A stretch of 39,755 nucleotides of DNA from assembly GCA_001593935.1 (NCBI GenBank), contig LUCE01000011.1, forward strand, positions 1-39,755. Reading direction: 5' to 3'. The translations under genes were made by a program, and so were the position numbers. This DNA comes from Candidatus Bathyarchaeota archaeon B26-2 (GTDB lineage Archaea; Thermoproteota; Bathyarchaeia; Bathyarchaeales; B26-1). This document shows, one piece after another, positions 24,521 to 32,411 of this stretch (the first letter of the stretch is position 1; each line of letters opens with the position of its first letter). The notes under the pieces are model-generated. The model saw nothing but the letters and a program-made list of their open reading frames with translations, did no database searches and had not been told where the DNA came from.

Positions 24521-25195
24521 ATGGACGTAGCGGCCTTAGTTACGGGTGGAAAGGACTCGGCTCTAGCCTTGTATAGAGCTATGAAAGCCGGTCACAGAGT
24601 GAAGTATCTCGTCACGATCATCCCGCGGAGGGCGGACAGCTGGATGTTCCATTATCCAAATATAAGGTTGGCCGGGCTCTTCGCCGAGGCTGTCGGCATT
24701 CCTCACGTTGAGGCGGAGACTGAAGGGCTCAAGGAGAAGGAGCTCAAAGACTTGAAGAGGGCTCTAGAAATGTTAGATGTTGAAGGGATAGTTTCGGGGG
24801 CCGTCGCCTCTGAGTATCAGAAGAGCCGAATAGAGAGCGTCTGTAGAGACCTCGGGCTCAAGTCGATAACCCCTCTCTGGCACGAGGACCCCGTGAAGCT
24901 CATGAAGGAGCTCATCGGCCTAAACTTCGACATAATTGTCGTCGGCGTCTACGCATATGGCCTCGGCTGGAGGTGGCTTGGTAAGAGAATCGACCAAGCA
25001 GCCCTCCAAGAGCTCATAGAGTTGAACAGGACGCTTGGAATCTCCGTGGTTGGTGAAGGAGGAGAATACGAGACCCTTGTCTTGGACGCTCCCTACTTCA
25101 GAAGGAAGATCAAGGTTCTCGATGCTGAGGTTGTCTGGAACGGTCAGAGCGGGTACCTAAAGATCGGGAGGGCTGAACTCGTGGAGAAGCCGTAA
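24521..25195 (+). CDS. dph6: Diphthine--ammonia ligase (Dph6-like ATP pyrophosphatase)
   Basis: It performs the last step of diphthamide synthesis on elongation factor 2. The 224 residues start with the PP-loop VTGGKDSALALYRA, then VSGAVASEYQKSRIE, and end with the family signature VVGEGGEYETLVLDAPYF. ATG at 24521 is chosen because upstream in-frame codons overlap the preceding gene and carry no homology. It lies in line with geranylgeranyl reductase and HypE, with small gaps on both sides. Confidence 0.93.
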   Translation: MDVAALVTGGKDSALALYRAMKAGHRVKYLVTIIPRRADSWMFHYPNIRLAGLFAEAVGIPHVEAETEGLKEKELKDLKRALEMLDVEGIVSGAVASEYQKSRIESVCRDLGLKSITPLWHEDPVKLMKELIGLNFDIIVVGVYAYGLGWRWLGKRIDQAALQELIELNRTLGISVVGEGGEYETLVLDAPYFRRKIKVLDAEVVWNGQSGYLKIGRAELVEKP

Positions 25196-25258
25196 CCCGT
25201 AAACGTCGCCCTCAACATAACCTTATTTAGTTGGGGATCAGCCTCCATATTTTGGGCG

Positions 25259-26320
25259 GTGGTCGACCTGTCAGCAGAAGTTGTAACTATGGCTCACGGG
25301 GCCGGCGGAGCTCTAATGCAGAGGCTAATCAAGGAGTACGTCCTCAAATATCTCGGAGGAAGTGGCGTCGAGGTTCCGCTTGAGGCTCTAGACGATGCAG
25401 CCGTGGTCGATGATATAGTTCTCAAGTCGGATTCGCATACGGTTAAGCCTCTCTTCTTCCCCGGAGGAGATGTGGGTAGGCTCGCTGTAGCCGGGACCGT
25501 CAATGACATAGCCGTCTTGGGAGCCAAACCCGTCGCCCTCTCTCTGGGCTTGATACTGGAGGAGGGCTTCCCAATCCGAGACCTGGAGAAGATAATGAAG
25601 AGCATAAAGGAGACGTGTAAGGAGGCGAGAGTCCACATCGTGACCGGGGACACGAAAGTCGTAGAGAGAGGCTCCCTAGACGGATGCATCATAAACACCT
25701 CTGGGATCGGGAGGCGAAGCGAAGAGCTCGAGAGAAACCTCCAGATTGTCAGAAAGTATAGACGTCTCGAAGCCCGCTGGATACTCGACTCGAACCTGCG
25801 CCCGGGCGACAAGATAATCCTCTCTGGACCGATAGGAGACCATGGCTTGGCGGTCCTCTCCTCGCGGGAAGGTTACGGCTTCGGAAGCCAGATCAAGTCG
25901 GATGTAACGCCCCTAAACCTAGTAGTAAGCCGCATACTCGAGGTTGGCGGAGTCACGGCGATGAAGGACCCGACTAGGGGCGGCCTCTCAAACGCCCTCA
26001 ATGAGTGGAGCGAGAAATCCGGCGTCGGCATCCATATCTACGAGGAGAGGATACCCATACATGAAGACGTGAAAGTTGCATGCGAGATGCTCGGGATAGA
26101 CCCCTTCGACGTCGGAAACGAGGGAAAACTCATCATAGGGGTGGTTCCCCAAAAGGCAGAGGAGGTCCTAGAAGAACTCAGGATGACAAAGGAAGGGAAG
26201 GAAGCCCAGATCATCGGTGAAGCAACAAAGGACTTCAGAGAAGTAGTCTTGGAGACCGTTATCGGAGGGAAGAGGATAATAACGACGCCGATCGGAGATC
26301 CAATCCCGAGAATCTGTTAA
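25259..26320 (+). CDS. hypE: HypE, hydrogenase cyanide-ligand maturation protein
   Basis: HypE dehydrates the thiocarbamoyl on its own C-terminal cysteine to thiocyanate, the source of CN ligands of [NiFe] hydrogenase. The 353-residue PurM-like protein has MAHGAGGALMQRLI, VPLEALDDAAVV, VAGTVNDIAVLGAKP, KDPTRGGLSNALNEW and ends in the diagnostic PRIC with terminal Cys353. It is therefore intact. Start is GTG at 25259, near a CTTATTTAG TATA box. No other hyp gene is in this window. The only hydrogenase sequence here is a truncated remnant at 36.8-37.3 kb. Confidence 0.95.
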   Translation: MVDLSAEVVTMAHGAGGALMQRLIKEYVLKYLGGSGVEVPLEALDDAAVVDDIVLKSDSHTVKPLFFPGGDVGRLAVAGTVNDIAVLGAKPVALSLGLILEEGFPIRDLEKIMKSIKETCKEARVHIVTGDTKVVERGSLDGCIINTSGIGRRSEELERNLQIVRKYRRLEARWILDSNLRPGDKIILSGPIGDHGLAVLSSREGYGFGSQIKSDVTPLNLVVSRILEVGGVTAMKDPTRGGLSNALNEWSEKSGVGIHIYEERIPIHEDVKVACEMLGIDPFDVGNEGKLIIGVVPQKAEEVLEELRMTKEGKEAQIIGEATKDFREVVLETVIGGKRIITTPIGDPIPRIC

Positions 26321-26401
26321 AGGCTTGGGTAACGCCCCGCGCAAGCCAACAATAAAATACTTAAATTTCCCGCATCACTACTTTTAGAAAGGACGACCCT
26401 A

Positions 26402-26479
26402 GGGGCTGTCGGCTAGCATGGTCTAGGCTCCGAGCTTCGGGCGTTCGGGACCCCGGTTCAAATCCGGGCAGCCCCACCA
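26402..26479 (+). tRNA. tRNA-Pro (anticodon CGG)
   Basis: Acceptor GGGGCTG/CAGCCCC, T stem CCCGG/CCGGG with loop TTCAAAT, anticodon stem CGAGC/GTTCG around TTCGGGC (anticodon CGG), discriminator A26476 and encoded CCA at 26477-26479. No intron. The D stem GGCT/AGGC holds one G-G mismatch, otherwise the fold is regular. A TATA box (ACTTAAATTT, about 26359-26368) lies about 35-40 nt upstream. Confidence 0.92.
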
Positions 26480-26513
26480 CAGGAGAACCACGGTTTCGGC
26501 GATTCCCTTCGTT

Positions 26514-26882
26514 TCATACCGTGAGTTTTGGTTGAGTATCATGTGGAGAGGTTTCCCTAAGGACCTCCCATAGAAAACTTAAGACCTTTTCTGAGTTGTG
26601 GAAAAGGGCTTCTATGTAATCAAGGCCTTTGGATGTGATTCTGTAGATTCTTTTTCTTCCCTTTGATCTGCCTTCTATTAACCCTTCTCTCTCTAGGGAG
26701 TATAGAGTTGTGTATATGGTTCCAGAACTTATGAGAACTTTGTTCTTCTGGTATATGTACCGGATTATGTCGTATCCCGAGGAGGGGGCGATTCTCAATC
26801 TGCCAAGGATGATGATATCTATGAACTCTTTTATGATCCGAGTTTTGAATTTTAACAGAAACTTGGAGTCTAACATCAGCAA
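26514..26882 (-). CDS. PadR-family transcription regulator
   Basis: 122 residues with the PadR winged helix: KEFIDIIILGRLRIAPSSGY, then SSGTIYTTLYSLEREGLIEG and the wing RSKGRKRIYRITSKGLDYI. The C-terminal helix (LFHNSEKVLSFLWEVLRE) would mediate dimer contact. PadR proteins usually repress nearby or divergent genes in response to a small ligand. Start is TTG at 26882 with GGAGGAG 6 nt upstream. It is divergent from the small secreted-peptide gene, with about 125 very AT-rich bases between that could hold its operator. Confidence 0.9.
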   Translation of the reverse strand: MLMLDSKFLLKFKTRIIKEFIDIIILGRLRIAPSSGYDIIRYIYQKNKVLISSGTIYTTLYSLEREGLIEGRSKGRKRIYRITSKGLDYIEALFHNSEKVLSFLWEVLRETSPHDTQPKLTV

Positions 26883-27007
26883 CTAAATCTCCTCCACTTT
26901 CGATGAAGTTATTATTCTAATATTTTTTACAGATTACATCTTAATAAATTTTATCTTTTCATACCAAATAAACAATTTTTTTATGAAATATTAAGGAGGT
27001 GATAAAA

Positions 27008-27208
27008 GTGAATGTGAAAACCCTGCTTTTGATGGTCCTAGTTGCATCATCTATCATAACGATGATCGCTGCAGCCATAGCTTCCGCGCCAGATATCGGT
27101 AACGTATCAGCAGCGGACAAGAATAATGTTGTTGAGAGTCAAGGGAGTCGCACCGATCGTGTAACAAAACCGTTACTAGGAGACCCGAAAGGTGGAGCCT
27201 GGGGATAA
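27008..27208 (+). CDS. Small secreted or membrane-tethered peptide with signal sequence
   Basis: 66 residues from GTG at 27008, set 4 nt after GGAGGTGAT. The N-terminus is MNVKTLLLMVLVASSIITM followed by AAAIASAPD, a short basic start, a hydrophobic core of about 20 residues and an Ala-x-Ala cleavage site. This is a textbook Sec signal peptide. The mature part would be about 39 residues, hydrophilic, without cysteines, and ends KPLLGDPKGGAWG. I recognise no family. It lies between divergent PadR and a two-unit winged-helix regulator in an AT-rich segment. A signalling, antimicrobial or envelope role is possible but unproven. Confidence 0.65.
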   Translation: MNVKTLLLMVLVASSIITMIAAAIASAPDIGNVSAADKNNVVESQGSRTDRVTKPLLGDPKGGAWG

Positions 27209-27222
27209 AAATATAAAATTAA
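27208..27222 (+). promoter_or_regulatory. TATA box for a leaderless regulator gene
   Basis: AAAATATAAAATT lies about 26 nt before the ATG at 27244, and no ribosome site precedes that ATG. Transcription would begin at or next to the start codon. The box overlaps the stop of the secreted-peptide gene. Confidence 0.55.
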
Positions 27223-27243
27223 AAAATAAAATAGTAACTTGTA

Positions 27244-28347
27244 ATGCCACAATTTAACTCAGTAGACATAAAAATCTTAGAGTATCTAGGGAGATGCGGG
27301 CCGAGGAACATTACTAGAATAGCAAGGAAACTGGGTATGCACAGAGAAACTGTGAGAAAAAGAGTTAAACGTTTAAAATCCAAGTTTTTTTTAAATTTTT
27401 ATGCGAACCCGTATCATACTTTTCTAGGTCTTAAAAAAGCTTTCATTTTCGCCGATGCTGTTCTTGGTTACGAAGAGACTCTCTTTAAGTGCTTGGAGGT
27501 CAATGACTTCTGGATATATCTGGGCAGATATTACGGTAGAGGCGAGGGTTGTTATGGCATATACACAGTCCCGGTCGACCATCTATCCCAATTCGAGAAC
27601 TTCGTGGAGGAACTAAAGAAGTTAGAAATCACCAGGAACGTGCAACATTTCTGGTCGACATGCTTACATACAGTGAACTTGACCGAAAGATGGTTCGACC
27701 ACAACTCTAAAACTTGGATTTTCCCTTGGGAAGAGTGGGTGAACGAGGTGCAAAACGAATCAACGGAGCTGCCTTACACCTTGAAGGATCCAGAGGGTTT
27801 CCCTATGAAATTCTCCGACGCCATCGACCTATACATCATAAAAGAACTTGAGAAAGATGCAACGATCAGTTTGAATAAAATCGCTTCGATGCTTAATATG
27901 ACTCCTGAAAGCATACATTACCATTATAAAAGACATGTTCTGGAAAATAATCTGATTGAGAGTTTCCAGATATTTCTACCCCGTTTCAAAAAGGAAGTCT
28001 CCGATTTCTACGTCTTCATCTTTACGTTTGACGACGGAGATAAGATGGCTCGTTTCGCAAACTCCTTGGTTGACAAACCCTTCGTTTACTCTCTAGGAAA
28101 AATCCTTGGGAAAAACGCGTTGGTTGGACATCTATATCTCCCCAAAAATGAATTTAGGGGGTTCATCTCCAGTTTGGGGCAGCTGGTGAGAAGAGGATTG
28201 TTGAAAACCTATGAGTACGTAATCGAAGATTTCTCAAAGAGAAAATCTCAAACGATCTCCTACGAATTTTACAGAAATGGTATGTGGATTTACGAGCACG
28301 AAAAACATATCAAAAAGCTTAGAGAAATAGCAGGAAACGCGCAGTGA
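27244..28347 (+). CDS. Transcription regulator with two tandem winged-helix plus RAM-like units
   Basis: 367 residues built as a duplication. Unit 1 has an Lrp-like helix-turn-helix (DIKILEYLGRCGPRNITRIA, then GMHRETVRKRVKRLK) followed by a strand-rich part with LGRYYGRGEGCYGIYTV. Unit 2 has DLYIIKELEKDATISLNKIA, NMTPESIHYHYKRHV and a similar second part (GKILGKNALVGHLYL). The ligand-binding halves recall RAM domains of AsnC/Lrp proteins. It is probably a DNA-binding sensor acting on local genes. The codons are richer in A and T than in flanking genes, matching the rest of the island. The start is ATG without a ribosome site, consistent with a leaderless message. Confidence 0.83.
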   Translation: MPQFNSVDIKILEYLGRCGPRNITRIARKLGMHRETVRKRVKRLKSKFFLNFYANPYHTFLGLKKAFIFADAVLGYEETLFKCLEVNDFWIYLGRYYGRGEGCYGIYTVPVDHLSQFENFVEELKKLEITRNVQHFWSTCLHTVNLTERWFDHNSKTWIFPWEEWVNEVQNESTELPYTLKDPEGFPMKFSDAIDLYIIKELEKDATISLNKIASMLNMTPESIHYHYKRHVLENNLIESFQIFLPRFKKEVSDFYVFIFTFDDGDKMARFANSLVDKPFVYSLGKILGKNALVGHLYLPKNEFRGFISSLGQLVRRGLLKTYEYVIEDFSKRKSQTISYEFYRNGMWIYEHEKHIKKLREIAGNAQ

Positions 28348-28557
28348 AATCTCTCGGAAATCTACTCGCTTCCCATTCTTCTGAGATCGCCTACAACTTC
28401 AAGTTTAAGAGTAGAGGCCATAGAGTGCAGTTACAGACGGTTCATGCTTAAATGTTGATTCCATAGTCTATAAGGGAGAGTGAGTATTTACTATTTTTCT
28501 GATTTTTCCAAGTATTCAGTAAAATTTAAATATTCCGGTTCTTCTATCTTCTAGAGA

Positions 28558-28830
28558 ATGAAAACGATGTGTACAGATAAAAGTGAAGCGTGCTGCCCTC
28601 CATCAACTTGCTGCAAACTAGATGCACTAGTTTCCATCGACGAGAGGGGCCAGATCGTGCTGCCCAAAGAGATCAGGATGAGAGCTGGGATAAAGGCTGG
28701 AGACAAACTGGCCATAATAACATGCGAGAAAGAAGGAAGAATCCACTGCATCTCTATCATAAAAGCTGAAGAGTTCAGGGAGGCCATCAAGAAAGCCTTC
28801 GGACCCCTACTTGAAGAGTTGCTACGATGA
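28558..28830 (+). CDS. AbrB/SpoVT-type protein with N-terminal cysteine cluster (HgcC-like)
   Basis: 90 residues. A short N-terminal region holds Cys5, Cys12, Cys13, Cys18 and Cys19, followed by a swapped-hairpin AbrB domain (ALVSIDERGQIVLPKEIRMR, then AGIKAGDKLAII). The layout resembles the protein annotated as HgcAB-associated, also found near metal and arsenic genes. No hgcAB lies here. The cluster may bind a metal or thiophilic ligand and modulate DNA binding. ATG at 28558 is about 26-30 nt after TTTAAATAT, so the leader is absent or short. Confidence 0.78.
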   Translation: MKTMCTDKSEACCPPSTCCKLDALVSIDERGQIVLPKEIRMRAGIKAGDKLAIITCEKEGRIHCISIIKAEEFREAIKKAFGPLLEELLR

Positions 28831-28871
28831 AAATCTAAGGCATTCTAAAAAATACCTGTCCAAACTTTGCA

Positions 28872-28900
28872 GAAGCTCCCTGAGAGCTTCGCCCTTTTTT
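28872..28900 (+). terminator. Hairpin with T-run
   Basis: GAAGCTC-CCTGA-GAGCTTC (28872-28890) forms a perfect 7-bp stem and is followed by TTTTTT at 28895-28900. It lies 42 nt after the AbrB-type gene and fits an intrinsic terminator, although archaeal termination usually needs only the T-run. Confidence 0.55.
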
Positions 28901-29052
28901 GAGGGACCAATCTTGACCTAAATATTTCGTCCCATTATACCCAAAGGTCAGCGCATGCCATGAGAAGTGATGAACCTCCAAGATTGCTAGACTTAGATGA
29001 AGATTTAAGAGTCTAAGCCGCATTTATGGTGATATGTAGCTGGGGAAGAGAT

Positions 29053-30807
29053 ATGAAGCCGTCCGACAAGTATGAGCTGGTGAGTGAGCTGGCCCGCCGC
29101 AGAGGTTTCTTCTGGCCGGCCTGTGAGATATACGGTGGCGTAAGTGGATTTATGGCCTTCGGCCCGCTCGGCACAATCCTCAAGAGGAAGATCGAAGACA
29201 AGTTTAGAGACCTCTTCCTGCGGAGGCTCGGTCTATACGAGATCGAGTCCCCCGTGATAGTTCCGGGTAGGGTCTTCAAGGCTTCAGGCCACGTAGAACA
29301 CTTCAAGGAGCCGATGGTCGGATGCACAAGATGTAACCGGAGGTTCAGAGCCGACCACCTGCTCCAAGAGTTCGCTGGAATATCGTCCACAGAGGCCGAG
29401 AAGATGAGCCTAAGAGAGATCGGAGAAGCGATAGAGAGCCGAAATATTAAGTGTCCGGAGTGTGGCGGAAACCTAACGGAGCCCAGATACTTCTTGACGA
29501 TGTTCCAGACGACGATCGGTCCGTACGCTGAGGCTGTAGGGTACGGAAGGCCTGAAGCCGCCCAAGGGATATTTGTTGAGTTCAAGCGTTTGTATGAGCA
29601 GGCTCGCGGACGGCTGCCCATGGGAGTAGCCCAGATCGGCCACGCCTTAAGGAACGAGATCTCGCCGAGGCAGGGACCCATAAGGCTTAGGGAGTTTACC
29701 ATAATAGACCTTGAGTTCTTCTTCGATCCTGAGAGGCCTGAATGTCCCCTCATCGGGGAGGTTGAGGACGAGGTTCTGAGGTTGATTCCCGCCGAGGTTA
29801 GGCTTAAAGACTCTGAGGAGCCGGTCGAGATAACGGTCAAGGAGGCCCTTGAGAAGGGTTACATCAAGATGGAGTGGCTAGCCTTCTTTATGGCTTTGGC
29901 TAAACGTTTCTTAGTGGAGTTGGGGGTCCCTGAGGATAGGCAACGCTTCATAGAGAAACTCAAGTGGGAGAGGGCTCACTACTCGGTCCAAGGTTTCGAC
30001 CAAGAGGTTTACTTGGACCGTTGGGGGTGGACCGAGGTCTCGGGACACAACTACCGGACCGACTTCGACCTGAAGAGTCACATGGAGGAGAGCGGCGTCG
30101 ACATGAGGGTCTTCAAGGAGGACGGCCGAGTTGTAGAGAGGGTCGAAATCTCAGCGAGGCCTAGAATGGACAAGATCGGGAGGGCCTTCAAAGAAGAGAC
30201 CCCGAAGGTTGTGAGTCTAATCTCCAAGGTTGACCCGGAGGAACTCGAAGAGGCCTTGAAGGAGAAAGGCTTCTATACGCTCAAGGGCTATAAGATATTG
30301 CCCGACCACGTCGAGATCGTTAGAAGGAGGCATGTCGAGAGAGGGCGCCGGTTCATTCCTCACGTTATAGAACCGAGCTTCGGCTCGGATAGGCTCGTCT
30401 ACGTGCTTCTGGAGTATGCCTATACAAAGAGGGATACGAGAACTATCCTCAAGATACCTAGAGACTTGGCGCCCATCGAGGTGGCTGTCTTGCCTCTAGT
30501 GAGCAGAGACGGCTTACCTGAGAAGGCCCAAGAGGTTCACCGCATGCTGCTCGACGAGGGGTTCTTAGTAGAATACGACGAGTCAGGGTCGATAGGGAGA
30601 CGCTACGCAAGGTTCGACGAGGTTGGAACCCCTATCTGCATCACCGTCGATTACCAGACCTTGGAAGACGAGACCGTAACCCTGAGGGATAGAGACACGT
30701 GGAGGCAGGTAAGAACAGAAGTTAGGCGGCTCCCGCAACTACTAACTGAGTACTTACACTGGAAGAGGGGGTTCGAAGACCTAGGAACTCCTACGGAGGG
30801 TTGTTAA
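29053..30807 (+). CDS. glyS: Glycyl-tRNA synthetase, archaeal/eukaryotic class II type
   Basis: It charges tRNA-Gly. About 584 residues in the dimeric alpha2 form. It starts DKYELVSELARRRGFFWP and IYGGVSGFMAFGPLG. The class II motif 2 area is RNEISPRQGPIRLREFT, and motif 3 is EPSFGSDRLVYVLLEYAY. A zinc-ribbon pair, CTRCNRRF and CPECGGN, lies between. The anticodon-binding domain closes the protein (PIEVAVLPLVSRDGLPEKA). ATG at 29053 with GGGGAAG upstream is preferred. An in-frame ATG at 29026 would be leaderless from the TATA-like GATTTAAGAG. Confidence 0.96.
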   Translation: MKPSDKYELVSELARRRGFFWPACEIYGGVSGFMAFGPLGTILKRKIEDKFRDLFLRRLGLYEIESPVIVPGRVFKASGHVEHFKEPMVGCTRCNRRFRADHLLQEFAGISSTEAEKMSLREIGEAIESRNIKCPECGGNLTEPRYFLTMFQTTIGPYAEAVGYGRPEAAQGIFVEFKRLYEQARGRLPMGVAQIGHALRNEISPRQGPIRLREFTIIDLEFFFDPERPECPLIGEVEDEVLRLIPAEVRLKDSEEPVEITVKEALEKGYIKMEWLAFFMALAKRFLVELGVPEDRQRFIEKLKWERAHYSVQGFDQEVYLDRWGWTEVSGHNYRTDFDLKSHMEESGVDMRVFKEDGRVVERVEISARPRMDKIGRAFKEETPKVVSLISKVDPEELEEALKEKGFYTLKGYKILPDHVEIVRRRHVERGRRFIPHVIEPSFGSDRLVYVLLEYAYTKRDTRTILKIPRDLAPIEVAVLPLVSRDGLPEKAQEVHRMLLDEGFLVEYDESGSIGRRYARFDEVGTPICITVDYQTLEDETVTLRDRDTWRQVRTEVRRLPQLLTEYLHWKRGFEDLGTPTEGC

Positions 30808-31032
30808 CCGAGATAACCGTTCCATTCCGGTGCCAGAAAAGATTTGAGAGGGCTTATGGAGGGTGAGGCACCCGGCCCTCCAATCATATGATATCGATAG
30901 TCTAACGTTATCCGTCGGGTATGAAAGTTGAGGATAGGATATGCGAAGTTATAGACGAATTCTTCGTTATCTTTTTTAGGTTCTTCTACTTATCTATCTC
31001 GAAGTCGTTTAGAGTTTATGTGAGGCGGAAGG

Positions 31033-31692
31033 ATGGTCTTCTCGACCGAGACTGAGCAGAGGGCTAAGGTTAGGGCGTTAAGCGTTTCACAAGACCATCT
31101 CCGGAAGGTTGTTGAGATATCGCGTAAGGTAGCTCAGCTCGTCGACAGATTTTTGAACGAGGATGAAGCCTCGGTCAAGAGCCTCTACGCCGAGATACAG
31201 ACTTTGGGAGACGAGATCGACGAAGCTAAGCGAAGGGTTGCCCGTGAACTCGTCGAGATAGGAGCTATCTTGATGAACCGAGAAGACTTCCTCCGCTTCA
31301 CAGACTTGACGAGCGAGGTAGCTGACTTCTGTAAGGGCATAGCGTTCCGCCTCCTAGAGATTATGGAACGGAGATGGGATGTCCCGCTCGAGGTAAAGAC
31401 GGGATTAAGCAAACTCACGGACGCCGTCTTTGACACGGTCTTAAGACTGAGGGAGACCCTACTCGTACTGAACTATGGTTCACCGAGGGTGTTAGAGAAG
31501 GCCAAGAACGTAGAGATGGCGGAGAGAAACGTCGACGACCTCTATAGGGGCCTCGAGATCGAGATACTGAGCAGTAAGATGGAGACTCCAGCCCTGCTCC
31601 TGATGAGAGACGTCATCCAGCTCCTAGAGGACACGGCTGACAAGGTTGAAGACGCGGCTGATGCTGCGCGTATACTGGCGTTCAGTATGTGA
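31033..31692 (+). CDS. DUF47 / PhoU-like protein
   Basis: 219 residues, nearly all helical, with the repeated acidic patterns of the PhoU/DUF47 fold (for example LYAEIQTLGDEIDEAKRRVA and DVIQLLEDTADKVEDAADAA). Such proteins bind metal clusters and accompany Pit-type phosphate transporters or regulate polyphosphate, but no phosphate gene is close by. ATG at 31033 is preceded by GAGGCGGAAGG. Its last codon overlaps the start of the tRNA-splicing endonuclease gene. The 225-nt region before it holds a GGGTG-AGG-CACCC hairpin near 30860-30880 and no gene I can firmly support. Confidence 0.88.
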   Translation: MVFSTETEQRAKVRALSVSQDHLRKVVEISRKVAQLVDRFLNEDEASVKSLYAEIQTLGDEIDEAKRRVARELVEIGAILMNREDFLRFTDLTSEVADFCKGIAFRLLEIMERRWDVPLEVKTGLSKLTDAVFDTVLRLRETLLVLNYGSPRVLEKAKNVEMAERNVDDLYRGLEIEILSSKMETPALLLMRDVIQLLEDTADKVEDAADAARILAFSM

Positions 31693-32276
31693 CGGAGAGT
31701 CTCGAAGGCATGAACGGGAAGATCGAAGCTGAGTTCGTAGAGAACTTCTTGGTGGTGTGGAACCCAAAGGAGGGCTCCGAACTCTACAAGCTCGGGTTTT
31801 ACGGTAAGCCTGTTGGGATACCTAAACCTAAAGTAGCTGACTTCGATGTCCCGCTTATATTGGACGTGATGGAGGGGCTGTACCTACTAGAGAAGGAACT
31901 GATAACGGTCTTCGAGAGAACCAAACAGAAGAAGAGAACGAAGGTCAAGTTTGAGAGGCTTCGAAGGAGAGCGAGGAAACTCTACGAAGAGTTCGACCTC
32001 AAATACGCCGTCTACAAAGACTTGAGAGATAGAGGTCTCATAGTCACTCCAGGAGTCAAGTATGGTTGCGACTTCGCTGTCTACAAGTATGGACCCGGGA
32101 TAGACCACGCCCCTTACCTCGTCTCGGTTAAGAGCCGAAAGGACGAGATAACAGCCGCCGAGATCGTGAAGGCTGGAAGGCTCGCAACCACAGTGCGGAA
32201 GAGGTTCATAATAGCGGTTCCAGACTTAGAGAAAGACTCGGTAGAGTACCTCATCTTTAAATGGTTCAAGGCGTAA
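31689..32276 (+). CDS. endA: tRNA-splicing endonuclease (EndA)
   Basis: It cuts bulge-helix-bulge introns from pre-tRNA and pre-rRNA. The 195 residues hold an N-terminal domain (SELYKLGFYGKPVGIPKP) and the C-terminal nuclease domain. The catalytic tyrosine is in GVKYGCDFAVY, the histidine in GIDHAPYLVSV and the lysine in TTVRKRFIIAVPDL, so the active site is complete. Length fits a single catalytic subunit, which can act as a homo-oligomer or pair with a structural subunit coded elsewhere. GTG at 31689 overlaps the DUF47 stop. An ATG at 31710 (residue 8) is an alternative. The intron-bearing tRNAs at 0.3 and 0.6 kb are likely substrates. Confidence 0.95.
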   Translation: MTESLEGMNGKIEAEFVENFLVVWNPKEGSELYKLGFYGKPVGIPKPKVADFDVPLILDVMEGLYLLEKELITVFERTKQKKRTKVKFERLRRRARKLYEEFDLKYAVYKDLRDRGLIVTPGVKYGCDFAVYKYGPGIDHAPYLVSVKSRKDEITAAEIVKAGRLATTVRKRFIIAVPDLEKDSVEYLIFKWFKA

Positions 32277-32411
32277 AAGACGAAGGCGGAACGGAGCCCT
32301 TCAGCCTCTTGAACCGGGCAGAACCGACTTATAATTCAGTTCTATCGCACGAGTCTTTAATAAAAGAGCTTAAAAACGAATAGGTGCAGTATCTTCTTGG
32401 AGGAGAGAGAT

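Noticed and set aside
26402-28560. tRNA-Pro as attachment site of an integrated element.
   Set aside because: I saw no repeat of the tRNA 3' end at the far side of the AT-rich segment and no integrase, so only the composition shift is reported.
30921-31055. 44-codon frame running into the start of the DUF47 gene.
   Set aside because: No ribosome site and a hydrophobic, low-complexity phenylalanine-rich content. It overlaps the well-supported start at 31033.
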